64,000 nucleotides of DNA, taken from contig NZ_JAGGPX010000006.1 of the NCBI RefSeq assembly GCF_018613575.1, forward strand, positions 1 to 64,000, given 5' to 3'. A program made the translations under genes and the position numbers. The notes below the pieces were generated by a model, which was not told the origin of the DNA, made no database searches, and worked only from the letters and a program-made list of their open reading frames with translations. Below are positions 1 to 7,990 of the stretch, in pieces. The DNA comes from Planococcus sp. ISL-110 (GTDB lineage: Bacteria > Bacillota > Bacilli > Bacillales_A > Planococcaceae). How positions within the stretch are numbered: position 1 is the stretch's first letter; every line of letters begins with the position of its first letter.

Positions 1-66
1 GGATTACTACGCTTGTTGGGGTTATACACCGCTATTCGTTTTGATTAGACTTTGTCTACAGTCTGA
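1..66. repeat. Right end of a further copy of the terminator-flanked palindromic element
   Basis: These bases are identical to 301-366, which form the right end of the element at 102-365. The window therefore opens inside another copy, and the copies stand in tandem with a 300-base period. The end carries the inverted terminal sequence TTTGTCTACAGTCTG at 51-65. No gene is visible here. Confidence 0.7.
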
Positions 67-101
67 ACAGGAGGAACCTCGAAAAGAAGGTTCCTCCTGT
101 T
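66..101 (+). terminator. Duplicated terminator hairpin, left copy
   Basis: AACAGGAGGAACCT (66-79) pairs perfectly with AGGTTCCTCCTGTT (88-101). The same hairpin occurs at 366-401. An outer helix, TTTGTCTACA (51-60) with TGTAGACAAA (107-116), is formed by the ends of the two adjoining element copies. This copy has no T-run after it. Confidence 0.6.
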
Positions 102-365
102 GAGCTTGTAGACAAAAGAATATTTATGGTATTCAAAGAATGAATACTTATTTTATCGTGTTTATACAGGATCCTGCGCTCCAGGCGGACGCTTTCCGCG
201 GACGAAGCGCTGAGCCTCCTCGTCGCAAGCTCCTGCGGGGTCTCATCACTCCGTTCTACCGCAGGAGTCGCCGCCTTGTGCTCCAGATCCTTGAGTGAAG
301 GGATTACTACGCTTGTTGGGGTTATACACCGCTATTCGTTTTGATTAGACTTTGTCTACAGTCTG
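102..365. mobile_element. Small non-autonomous palindromic element (MITE-like), copy 1
   Basis: The segment is bounded by inverted ends (AGCTTGTAGACAAAAG at the left; the complement of CAGACTGTAGACAAAG at the right). Its centre is a GC-rich imperfect palindrome at about 168-292 that contains GGCGGACGCTTTCCGCGG and GCAGGAGTCGCCGCC. It holds no plausible ORF. The same centre and related ends recur at 60194-60434. Calling it a transposable element is inference; a REP-like bacterial repeat is the alternative. Confidence 0.55.
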
Positions 366-407
366 AACAGGAGGAACCTTAAAAAGAAGGTTCCTCCTGT
401 TTTTATT
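366..407 (+). terminator. Intrinsic terminator, right copy of the duplicated hairpin
   Basis: AACAGGAGGAACCT (366-379) pairs with AGGTTCCTCCTGTT (388-401) and is followed by a short T-rich tail, so it works best on the plus strand. It also lies just beyond the stop of galT on the minus strand and could act in both directions. Confidence 0.6.
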
Positions 408-430
408 GCATGAAACTCAATGCGGCCTAC

Positions 431-1909
431 TTATTTATTCAGCGTGTTGATAAATCGCTGGAATGCTTCTTTTTCTTTTAATACGCCGGCGTCTTCAAGG
501 ACTCTGACAAACTTTTTCCCCAGCTCTTTCTGCAGGATCGCTTCTGCGTCTTCCGGTACAGAGAGCGTGCCGTATTGCGCTTTTAATTGTTCAGCCCATT
601 CGAGGTGGAAGGGAGCTACGTTGCTTGTATTGTCGAGTAAAAATTCCTGGATTTCAGCGAGTTCCTCTTTTAAGCGCGGCGGCAAAACAGCGAGCCCCAT
701 CACTTCAATCAAGCCGATATTTTCTTTTTTGATGTGATGGACATCCGCATGCGGGTGGAAAATTCCGGACGGGTATTCCGCCGTTGTCCGGTTGTTTCGC
801 AACACCAAATCAATTTCAAATAGTCCATTCCGCGTTCTTGCAATCGGGGTGATGGTGTTATGCGGTGTCTCGCCAGTAAAAGCCAGAACATCCGCTGATT
901 CGTCGGAGTAATTCTTCCACGTCTGCAAAATCTCATCCGCGGCATCTGCCAGGCTGTCAATTTTTTGCCCTTTCAAGCGGATCACCGACATCGGCCATTT
1001 TACGACAGAGGCAGTGATGTCCGGATAGGAGTCCAAGCTGAATAGAAAATCGTCTTCCGCTTTGGTCATGGCAAACTCATAACGTCCAGCCTGGTAATGG
1101 TCGTGGCTTAAAATAGACCCGCCAACAATCGGCAAATCGGCGTTCGACCCGACAAAATAATGGGGAAACAGGTCTGTAAATGTAAGCAGCCGTTCAAAGC
1201 CGTTTCGATCAATTTTCATGTCGCGGTGTTCTTCAGAAAGCACAATGCTGTGCTCGTTGTAGTAGACATAGGGCGAATACTGGAAATACCAGTTTTCTCC
1301 GGTGAGCGGCACGTTAACGATCCGGTGGTTCGCCCGTGCCGGATAGCCAATGCGTCCGGTATAGCCTTCATTTTCCTTGCACAACAAGCATTTCGGGTAA
1401 CTGAGCGTTTGTTTCATTTCACGTTCTCTTCTGATTTGCTCTGGATCTTTTTCCGGTTTCGACAGATTAATCGTAATGTCCATCTGTCCGTAAGGGGTAT
1501 CTGCTTTATAGGAAATGTTTTTCCGGATCCGGTTCATCTGGATGTAGTTGCTGTTTTTGCTCAACTCATAAAAGTAATCGGTTGCGGCGATTGGCGACTC
1601 CGCGTATTTTTCATTGAATGCGGCATTAATGACAGAAGGCCTGGCGACAAAGCAATTCATAATATTGGCTGACAAGATTTCCTTGTCGTCAAAAATATCC
1701 AGGATCACGCCTTGTTCCACGGCATAAGCAATCAAGTGTTCCAGCAGGTTTGGAATGGTGTCGTTTGCAGGGGAGATGGGTTCTTCAGGAAACGATTCCA
1801 AGCCCAAAAGATTCATCACCTGGTTGCGGACGTAATCTGCATCCTCTGCTTTTATCAAGTCTGATTCGAGGCCCTTTTGAAGGAGTCCTGAAAGATTTTC
1901 ATGAACCAT
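431..1909 (-). CDS. galT: Galactose-1-phosphate uridylyltransferase, class II
   Basis: GalT exchanges UMP between UDP-glucose and galactose-1-phosphate in the Leloir pathway. At 492 residues the protein has the length of the Bacillus/Lactobacillus class II GalT rather than the shorter E. coli type. It carries a CLLC pair at residues 174-177 and an SHDHYQAG motif around 268-275, in the region of the nucleotidyl-transfer histidines. It is the last gene of galK-galE-galT: the start lies 2 bases past the galE stop and the ribosome-binding site AAGGAAGTG sits within the end of galE. The class assignment is firm. Confidence 0.95.
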   Translation of the reverse strand: MVHENLSGLLQKGLESDLIKAEDADYVRNQVMNLLGLESFPEEPISPANDTIPNLLEHLIAYAVEQGVILDIFDDKEILSANIMNCFVARPSVINAAFNEKYAESPIAATDYFYELSKNSNYIQMNRIRKNISYKADTPYGQMDITINLSKPEKDPEQIRREREMKQTLSYPKCLLCKENEGYTGRIGYPARANHRIVNVPLTGENWYFQYSPYVYYNEHSIVLSEEHRDMKIDRNGFERLLTFTDLFPHYFVGSNADLPIVGGSILSHDHYQAGRYEFAMTKAEDDFLFSLDSYPDITASVVKWPMSVIRLKGQKIDSLADAADEILQTWKNYSDESADVLAFTGETPHNTITPIARTRNGLFEIDLVLRNNRTTAEYPSGIFHPHADVHHIKKENIGLIEVMGLAVLPPRLKEELAEIQEFLLDNTSNVAPFHLEWAEQLKAQYGTLSVPEDAEAILQKELGKKFVRVLEDAGVLKEKEAFQRFINTLNK

Positions 1910-1911
1910 AT

Positions 1912-2907
1912 CTACACTTCCTTTTCATAGCCGTTTGGATGCGAAGAATGCCAGTGCCATGCATCTTCGATAATTTTGGTGACAGAAGTATAGGCAGGAT
2001 TCCAGCCCAATACGTGTCTTGCTTTATCTGAACTGGCAATCAAGATGCTCGGGTCACCTGCTCTGCGGGGCCCAACTTTCACTGGAATGTCTTTTCCTGT
2101 TACAGAGCGGGCAGTGGAAATCATTTCATTCACAGAAAACCCTTGGCTGCTTCCAAGATTAAAGACATCACTTTCGCCGTCTTTTCTCAAATAATCCAAT
2201 GCTAAGAGGTGGGCGCGGATCAAGTCTTCGACATGAACATAGTCGCGGATGCACGTTCCATCAGCCGTATCATAATCATCACCAAACACAGTGATTTCCT
2301 TTCGCTGCCCGAGTGCCGTCTGCAAGATGAGGGGAACAAGGTGGGATTCAGGGCGGTGATCTTCGCCTATTTCGGCTGTTTCTCTTGCCCCCGCTACGTT
2401 AAAGTAGCGCAAGGAAACAAATTTCAAGCCATGGGCCACGCCTGTCCACTTCATCATTTTTTCCATGGTCAGCTTTGTCTCGCCGTATGTATTGGCCGGA
2501 TTGGTTGGCATCTTTTCGGTAATTGGTACGGATTCCGGCTCGCCATAAGTTGCAGCGGTAGATGAAAAGACGATTTTCTTCACATCGTGATCGATCATGG
2601 CTTTCAACAAGACCTGGGTACCGTAAACATTGTTATCGAAATACTTCAGGGGATTTTCCATCGATTCACCGACCAGCGAATTAGCGGCAAAATGAAGCAC
2701 CTCATCAATCGATTCCTTTTCGAATACCGAGTTCAGAAAGTCAGCATTGCGAATATCGCCTTTGTAAAAAACAGCTTTCGGGTGCACGGCTTTCCGATGT
2801 CCTGTCTCTAAATTATCGACAACGACAACGTCTACTCTTTGATCGATTAGTTGATAAACTGCATGTGAACCAATATATCCAGCTCCGCCTAACACTAAGA
2901 CACTCAT
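1912..2907 (-). CDS. galE: UDP-glucose 4-epimerase
   Basis: GalE interconverts UDP-galactose and UDP-glucose, regenerating the acceptor used by GalT. It is an extended short-chain dehydrogenase: the NAD motif GGAGYIGSH is near residue 9 and the catalytic YGETK (Tyr/Lys) near 141-145, with the SSTATYG serine loop before it. A TTG at 2913 would add two residues and overlap the galK stop, but GAGGAG ends 8 bases before the ATG at 2907, so the ATG is preferred. It is translationally coupled to galK and followed at once by galT. Confidence 0.95.
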   Translation of the reverse strand: MSVLVLGGAGYIGSHAVYQLIDQRVDVVVVDNLETGHRKAVHPKAVFYKGDIRNADFLNSVFEKESIDEVLHFAANSLVGESMENPLKYFDNNVYGTQVLLKAMIDHDVKKIVFSSTAATYGEPESVPITEKMPTNPANTYGETKLTMEKMMKWTGVAHGLKFVSLRYFNVAGARETAEIGEDHRPESHLVPLILQTALGQRKEITVFGDDYDTADGTCIRDYVHVEDLIRAHLLALDYLRKDGESDVFNLGSSQGFSVNEMISTARSVTGKDIPVKVGPRRAGDPSILIASSDKARHVLGWNPAYTSVTKIIEDAWHWHSSHPNGYEKEV

Positions 2908-2909
2908 GT

Positions 2910-4088
2910 TCAAAACTCCTCTGTAAGTTCTTTGGCGCCATCCGAAATTTTCGCTTCATAGAAAGAAGGAGAAAAACCAAATCTTTCGGTATAGCTCTTT
3001 GTTAAGTTTTCCTTAAAACTTTCGATTTGTGTCTGGTGCACAATGGCAATGGCACATCCGCCGAATCCGGCTCCGGTCATTCGTGCACCGATGACACCGG
3101 GATGTTTCCAAGCCGTTTCTGCAATATGATCGAGCTCTGCGCCGGTCACTTCGTAATCATCGCGAAGAGAAACATGGGACTCGTTCATCAATTTTCCAAA
3201 CGCTGAAATATTGCCTTGCTCAAGTTCTTTGAGCGCCAGCAAGGTCCGTTCGTTTTCATAGACTGCATGCTTTGCCCGTTTGCGGTTTGTGTCATCTTCA
3301 ATCAGGTGTTTGTACTGCTCGAACTCCTCTGCTGTCAGTTCGCCTAAACTGTTGACTTCGAGTTCGGTTCGTATATCAGCCAGCGCCTGTTCGCATTGGG
3401 CGCGGCGTTCATTGTATTTTGAACCGGCCAGCGTCCGCTGTTTATTGGAGTTGATAATGACAATTTCATGATCCATCAATTTAACGGGTGCGTAGCTATA
3501 TTTCAGCGTTTGGCAATCCAGTAAAATCGCAGAGTCTTTTTTTCCTTTTCCAATCGCAAACTGGTCCATAATGCCGCTGTTGACGCCAATATATTGGTTT
3601 TCAACGTTTTGCCCAAGTTGAATCATGCGCAAGCGATCGATTTCTATATCGAACAGGCCTTCCACGGCAACGCCTGTGGCCATTTCAATGGAAGCGGAAG
3701 AAGACAATCCGGCACCGTTCGGAATATTTCCATAGAACAAAATATCCATTCCATAAGAGATTGCAAACCCATCTTCCACAAAATGATGGATCATGCCTTT
3801 CGGAAAGTTTGCCCAGTCATGGTCCGGGTTAAAGGATAAGTCGGCAAGGTCGCATTCGATTACTCCCCGTTCTGGAAAATTCATCGAGTAGAATCGCAGT
3901 TTTTGATCGGGGCGCTGTCGGGCAACCGCATAAGTTCCAAAGGAAATGGCGGCTGGAAACACATGTCCACCATTGTAATCAGTATGTTCACCAATCAAAT
4001 TGATGCGGCCAGGCGCAAAGAAGAATCGCGGTTTTTCATCCGTCTTGAAGATGCTGTTGAAAGTTTGGGCCAACCCGTTCTGGTTCAT
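2910..4088 (-). CDS. galK: Galactokinase
   Basis: GalK phosphorylates galactose with ATP, the first committed step of the Leloir pathway. The 392-residue GHMP kinase shows the galactokinase signature [15 protein letters not shown] (about 28-42), the ATP loop GAGLSSSAS (about 125-133) and the C-terminal GAGFGGCA motif. The ATG follows GGAGGAATAAG. It is the first gene of the galKET operon; its promoter and a 13-bp palindromic operator lie immediately upstream. Confidence 0.96.
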   Translation of the reverse strand: MNQNGLAQTFNSIFKTDEKPRFFFAPGRINLIGEHTDYNGGHVFPAAISFGTYAVARQRPDQKLRFYSMNFPERGVIECDLADLSFNPDHDWANFPKGMIHHFVEDGFAISYGMDILFYGNIPNGAGLSSSASIEMATGVAVEGLFDIEIDRLRMIQLGQNVENQYIGVNSGIMDQFAIGKGKKDSAILLDCQTLKYSYAPVKLMDHEIVIINSNKQRTLAGSKYNERRAQCEQALADIRTELEVNSLGELTAEEFEQYKHLIEDDTNRKRAKHAVYENERTLLALKELEQGNISAFGKLMNESHVSLRDDYEVTGAELDHIAETAWKHPGVIGARMTGAGFGGCAIAIVHQTQIESFKENLTKSYTERFGFSPSFYEAKISDGAKELTEEF

Positions 4089-4112
4089 CTTATTCCTCCA
4101 ATACTTTATAAA

Positions 4113-4125
4113 TTAATTTAATTAA
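4113..4125. promoter_or_regulatory. Candidate ROK-repressor operator before galK
   Basis: TTAATTTAATTAA is a perfect 13-bp palindrome about 25 bases before the galK start. It lies just downstream of the -10 box, about where transcription should begin. The identical sequence stands at 11697-11709 before the ROK repressor gene, within a wider stretch of matching sequence. Confidence 0.6.
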
Positions 4126-4129
4126 CATC

Positions 4130-4158
4130 AGTATAATTTATTTTGTTGAACTATTCAA
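4130..4158 (-). promoter_or_regulatory. Predicted sigma-A promoter of galKET
   Basis: Read on the minus strand, TTGAAT (4158-4153) and TATACT (4135-4130) are separated by 17 bases. The predicted transcript would begin inside the TTAATTTAATTAA palindrome. Confidence 0.6.
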
Positions 4159-4248
4159 TCATGAGATTGGAAGCACTTATAAGCTGCAGACGGCGAACAA
4201 GCGATGCTATTACTGGGCGCCGAAGAGTTTTTAATGGAATTAAATTAG
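4159..4248 (+). pseudogene. Remnant of a ROK-family repressor gene (leader plus C-terminal stub)
   Basis: From about 4107 to 4188 this region matches the leader of the intact ROK gene (11691-11773), including GAAGCA and CTGCAG landmarks. From 4189 an open frame ending in TAG at 4246-4248 encodes DGEQAMLLLGAEEFLMELN. This resembles the end of the ROK protein, GDDATLIGAITLLLVDIF. Almost the whole coding region is missing between them. The reading is an inference from this short similarity; it would make galKET and a lost ROK regulator an ancestral divergent pair. Confidence 0.45.
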
Positions 4249-4366
4249 TGAATCTACCAGCTATCCTTAATTGAAATATTTAGTTCCTGGATCTTTTTTC
4301 GCTCGATGAAGCCAATTGTCGAATGGAATGATAACTGAGAATGGAACTTTATTCATTTCCTTCTGC

Positions 4367-4393
4367 TTGACTTAATCTCTGTAGTGGTATAAT
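4367..4393 (+). promoter_or_regulatory. Promoter of the ArsR-like regulator gene
   Basis: TTGACT (4367-4372) and an extended -10, TGGTATAAT (4385-4393), have a 15-base spacer. The next bases form a palindrome, TTTTATT-AC-AATAAAA (4393-4408). That palindrome could be an autoregulatory site, because a TTTTTATTAC half also occurs before the arabinanase gene. Confidence 0.5.
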
Positions 4394-4433
4394 TTTATTA
4401 CAATAAAAATCAGAGTAAAAGTAGGATATGCCC

Positions 4434-5354
4434 ATGAGAACTTTAGAGCTAAGTTTCGAAGAATCAATTGAAGTATGTAAAGCCTTGGCCAATAAACATA
4501 GAATGGCGATATTGCGTCTTTTAAGTGAGCGGCCGCATAACGTCAACGAATTGTCGGAGCGGCTCGGCTTGCCTTTTTCTACAACTGCTGTAAATGTGAA
4601 AAAGCTCGAAGATGTAGACCTGATTACCACAGAATTGCTGCCTGGCAGAGGTACGCAAAAGATCAACACAAAAAAATACGATCAGATTATCATCGATATT
4701 GCACCCCAAGAAAAAAAAGAAGCAGAAGAAACGATTATTTATGATATGCCGATTGGCCAATACACGGATTGCAGCATCGAACCAAGCTGTGGTTTAGTGG
4801 GGGAATCTGATTATATTAACGGACATGATGATCCGCGTGCTTTCTATGAAACGGGCAGGGACGAAGCGCAGTTAATTTTCTTCAAAACAGGTTATTTGGA
4901 ATACCGATTTCCAAACCGTCTGCCCCGGGGGGAAAAAGCGGACCAAATCAAGTTTAGTGCAGAAGTTTGTTCGGAAGCTCCGTTATTCAAATTGGATTGG
5001 CCTTCCGATATAACCGTTTGGATTAATGGACATGAAGTTGCAACATGGACGTCTCCAAGCGATTTTGGTGGGGAGCGGGGGTTTCTTACGCCAAAATGGT
5101 GGATGACGAACCATACCCAATACGGTTTGCTGAAAAACTGGCGAGTGACCAAAGAAGGCTGTTACCTGGATGACAAGCTAGTGAGCAGAGAGTGTACAAT
5201 AGATACATTGAAAATCGCTGAAACTCCTTATATCTCTTTTAAAATTGGTGTTAAAGAAGATGCACTCAATGTAGGTGGAATAAATTTATTCGGCCACAAA
5301 TTCGGGAATTACAGGCAAGGAATTGTGATGCGTTTACTGACAGAGCCTAAATAA
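4434..5354 (+). CDS. ArsR-like winged-helix regulator with a large C-terminal domain
   Basis: Residues 1-80 form an ArsR-type winged helix (cues: ANKHRMAILRLL, then ELSERLGLPFSTTAVNVKKL as the recognition region). The remaining 220 residues are an unrecognised domain rich in aromatic residues and glycine, perhaps a ligand-binding beta sandwich. An ATG at 4428 lies only 2 bases from AGTAGG, so the in-frame ATG at 4434 is preferred (306 residues). The gene stands alone just before the arabinanase/ABC operon and is its best candidate local regulator. No specific ligand can be named. Confidence 0.75.
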   Translation: MRTLELSFEESIEVCKALANKHRMAILRLLSERPHNVNELSERLGLPFSTTAVNVKKLEDVDLITTELLPGRGTQKINTKKYDQIIIDIAPQEKKEAEETIIYDMPIGQYTDCSIEPSCGLVGESDYINGHDDPRAFYETGRDEAQLIFFKTGYLEYRFPNRLPRGEKADQIKFSAEVCSEAPLFKLDWPSDITVWINGHEVATWTSPSDFGGERGFLTPKWWMTNHTQYGLLKNWRVTKEGCYLDDKLVSRECTIDTLKIAETPYISFKIGVKEDALNVGGINLFGHKFGNYRQGIVMRLLTEPK

Positions 5355-5450
5355 TAGAATCCGTTTTCAAAGCAAGATCCACAGAAAGCTACTGTGGATC
5401 TTGCTTTTTTTTTTATGAGGGCAAAAGATAGAATAAAAAAAGTTTTCTGA

Positions 5451-5519
5451 TTTTTATTACGAATATACTTGTAATGAAACAAACTTATATATTACAATGG
5501 CTTCATGTAAGTGCTTTCA
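5451..5519 (+). promoter_or_regulatory. Regulatory region of the arabinanase/ABC operon with a cre box
   Basis: TTTATTAC (5453-5460) and GTAATGAA (5471-5478) form an inverted pair resembling the palindrome before the ArsR-like gene. TTGTAA (5469) and TACAAT (5493) with an 18-base spacer are a possible promoter. TGTAAGTGCTTTCA (5506-5519) differs from the CcpA cre consensus at one core position and would lie just after the start of transcription. Confidence 0.55.
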
Positions 5520-5590
5520 ATAATTAAGGTAAAGGAGTTGATGGAACAATATATAAGTTTTCGGTTTTTGGCGTCTTTTTACTATCAATA

Positions 5591-6577
5591 ATGTTGACAG
5601 GCTGTTCTCCAGAAGAAGAACAGACGAAAGAAACAACATCTTTTAACAACCCTGTGTACGAACCAGTATTAGCAGATCCTTCAATTATCAAAGCCGAGGA
5701 CGGCAGTTACTACGCTTATGGTACAGAAGATGCTTGGGGAGATGATTCTGAAACAAAATTGGTTCCAATTTCTCGATCCACAAACTTAATTGATTGGGAG
5801 TTCGTTGGGGAAGCGTTCGAAGAAAAGCCCGACTGGAAAGCAGCGGGAGACATCTGGGCGCCAGATATTCAATTTTACAATGATCAATATATGCTTTATT
5901 ACTCTTTATCCTTATGGGGAGATCTGAATCCAGGAATCGGTGTAGCAGTTTCCGACACTCCGGCAGGTCCTTTTCAAGACAAAGGAAAGATGTTCACAAG
6001 CGAGGAAATTGGCGTAGCTAACTCGATTGATCCATTTTTCTACGTTGAAGGTGATGTCCCTTATCTTGTTTGGGGAAGTTTCCATGGCATTTATGGAATT
6101 GAACTGTCACAAGATGGAGTGACGACGGTTGGTGAAAAGTTTCAGCTTGCTGGAGAGGATTATGAAGCACCCTATATTATCGAGCGGGATGGATTTTATT
6201 ACTTTTTTGGTTCCAAGGGTTCTTGCTGCGAAGGAGAAGACAGCACTTATCATCTAGCAATTGCACGGTCAGAGAGTTTCAAGGGCCCATACGTTGACCG
6301 CGAAGGAAAGACATTGCTCGACAATGGCGGGACAACGATCCTATCCTCCGATGAAGACAGCAAGTTTGCTGGCCCTGGACATAATTCGATTATTACAGAC
6401 GAGGCAGGAGAAGACTGGCTTGTCTATCATGCAATTGAAAAGACCGATCCATTGCTGTGGACGGGTGCTTCAAGAAGGCCACTGATGATAGATCCTATTG
6501 TCTGGGAAGATAGCTGGCCATTGATCGAAGGCGGGCAGCCAAGCGAAGAACAACTAAAAGTTCCAGTTACGGATTAA
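5591..6577 (+). CDS. GH43 arabinan endo-1,5-alpha-L-arabinosidase, lipoprotein with a broken signal peptide
   Basis: A secreted GH43 five-bladed propeller that should cut arabinan. Catalytic residues are visible: ADPS (Asp29, base), SIDPFF (Asp147, pKa modulator) and YEAPYI (Glu192, acid). The GSCCEGEDSTYHLAIARS and GPGHNS stretches are typical of endo-arabinanases. The given start opens at MLTGCS, directly on the lipobox. Upstream, the same frame encodes IYKFSVFGVFLLSI without a start codon, while an ATG at 5541 after AAAGGAG is in another frame. One missing base near 5545 would restore a full lipoprotein signal peptide. First gene of the sugar-import operon. Confidence 0.8.
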   Translation: MLTGCSPEEEQTKETTSFNNPVYEPVLADPSIIKAEDGSYYAYGTEDAWGDDSETKLVPISRSTNLIDWEFVGEAFEEKPDWKAAGDIWAPDIQFYNDQYMLYYSLSLWGDLNPGIGVAVSDTPAGPFQDKGKMFTSEEIGVANSIDPFFYVEGDVPYLVWGSFHGIYGIELSQDGVTTVGEKFQLAGEDYEAPYIIERDGFYYFFGSKGSCCEGEDSTYHLAIARSESFKGPYVDREGKTLLDNGGTTILSSDEDSKFAGPGHNSIITDEAGEDWLVYHAIEKTDPLLWTGASRRPLMIDPIVWEDSWPLIEGGQPSEEQLKVPVTD

Positions 6578-6625
6578 AGGATTGAATACAATACTGCGCT
6601 TTAACTAAGAAAAGGGAGTGGGAAA

Positions 6626-7900
6626 ATGAAGAAGACGAATAAACGATGGAGTGCTTTGGCAGTGACATGTTCGGCAGTTTTGTTGACAGCATGCAGCGGC
6701 AATAGTGGTGTAGTTGAAGAGGGTGGAAATTCTGGAAGTTCTGAAGACAACTCTGAAATCACGCTTTGGGCTCCTTTCTCAGGCCCAGATGGTCCTTATA
6801 TGAAGGAAATTGTCGATGGCTATAACGAGTCACAGGATGAATATAACGTCAACTTCCAAATAGTTCCGCAAAGTGAATATTACAAAACTGTAGATTTGGC
6901 TGTTAATGGAGAGTCGAATATGCCAGATGTGATGGTAATGCACGGCGATCAAATATTTACGTATGCTGAAAAAGATATTATAAGAGATCTTGGTGATTTA
7001 ATGGGTGATGAGATTTCGGTTGATGAATATCATCCGAATGCGATTGAAGGTGCGTCAGTAGAGGACGAATTATATGGTGTACCTTTGGATATTCATCCGC
7101 TTCTTTTCTATTGGAATAAAGATATGTTTGAAGCAGCAGGCTTAGATCCAGAACAGCCGCCGACTAATCGTGAAGAATTTATCGAGTATGCGCAGGCGCT
7201 GACAAATGAGGACGAAAACCAATATGGCTATGTTGTTCCGACGTTGTGGCCGCAAGAGTTTATCTTCCCAACAATCGTTTTCCAAAATGGCGGGGAGTTA
7301 TATGCGGACGGAGAAGTTCAATTTACTTCGGATGCAGTTGTAGAAGCTTTGGAATTTGAGCGGTCGTTAATTGATGAATATGCTGTTTCTCCTAGCGATG
7401 TACAGCAAGATGGAGAAGTAACGATGTTCTTGCAAGGAAGAAGCGGCATGCACATGAATGGCCCATGGATGATGAAACAATGGGAAGATTCAGGCCTTAA
7501 TTACGGCGTAGCACCAGTACCTCAATTAGGAACAGAACAAGAAGGCGTTTATGCAAACTCGCATAACTTTGTTGTTCCGGAAAGTGTAGACGAAGAAAAA
7601 CTGGATGCGATTACCAACTTCTTTAGCTATGTAGGAGACAACGCATTGGCTTGGGCAGAATCGGGCCAGGCACCAGCTTCAAAAGCTGTGTACGAAAGTG
7701 ACGAGTTCCAGGATGTAAATACCCAATCTTCACAAGTAGCGAAGCAATTTGATTATGTTAAATTTGGTCCAGATGTGGAAAACTGGGGACAGGCAACCGG
7801 TCCTTTGATGGAAGCAGTCAATGAAGTGCTGTTAGGACAAAAAGATACAACAGAAGCATTGGAGGAAGCGCAACAAAAAGCTGCCAATGCTTTAGAATAA
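6626..7900 (+). CDS. Sugar ABC transporter substrate-binding lipoprotein
   Basis: An extracellular solute-binding protein of family 1 (MalE-like), 424 residues. It starts with a lipoprotein signal peptide with lipobox LTACSG (Cys at about 23), followed by a Ser/Gly/Glu linker. Sequences such as GVPLDIHPLLFYWNKDMFEAAG and GRSGMHMNGPWMMKQW (each within the family pattern) place it with binders of oligosaccharides. AGGGAG precedes the ATG. It sits between the arabinanase and two permeases, so arabino- or galacto-oligosaccharides are the likely cargo. No ATPase gene is present, so a shared MsmX-type ATPase is inferred. Confidence 0.9.
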   Translation: MKKTNKRWSALAVTCSAVLLTACSGNSGVVEEGGNSGSSEDNSEITLWAPFSGPDGPYMKEIVDGYNESQDEYNVNFQIVPQSEYYKTVDLAVNGESNMPDVMVMHGDQIFTYAEKDIIRDLGDLMGDEISVDEYHPNAIEGASVEDELYGVPLDIHPLLFYWNKDMFEAAGLDPEQPPTNREEFIEYAQALTNEDENQYGYVVPTLWPQEFIFPTIVFQNGGELYADGEVQFTSDAVVEALEFERSLIDEYAVSPSDVQQDGEVTMFLQGRSGMHMNGPWMMKQWEDSGLNYGVAPVPQLGTEQEGVYANSHNFVVPESVDEEKLDAITNFFSYVGDNALAWAESGQAPASKAVYESDEFQDVNTQSSQVAKQFDYVKFGPDVENWGQATGPLMEAVNEVLLGQKDTTEALEEAQQKAANALE

Positions 7901-7906
7901 CAAATT

Positions 7907-7950
7907 AAAAAGTAAGCAGGTGGAGTCTGCACTGCTTACTTTTTCTTTTT
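7907..7950 (+). terminator. Intra-operon hairpin between binding protein and permeases
   Basis: AAAAAGTAAGCAG (7907-7919) pairs with CTGCTTACTTTTT (7932-7944), followed by more T. Such partial terminators after binding-protein genes raise their expression relative to the permeases; here that is inferred from position. Confidence 0.75.
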
Positions 7951-7990
7951 ATCAGAAGCACTAAGTTATTCAAAATGAGGTGAGAAAGCA

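Noticed and set aside
1-407. CRISPR array at the tandem 300-base repeats
   Set aside because: The repeat is far too long, carries its own palindromes and inverted ends, and there are no spacers or cas genes.
4349-4669. Minus-strand frame over the promoter and start of the ArsR-like gene
   Set aside because: It lies across a clear promoter and helix-turn-helix coding sequence on the other strand.
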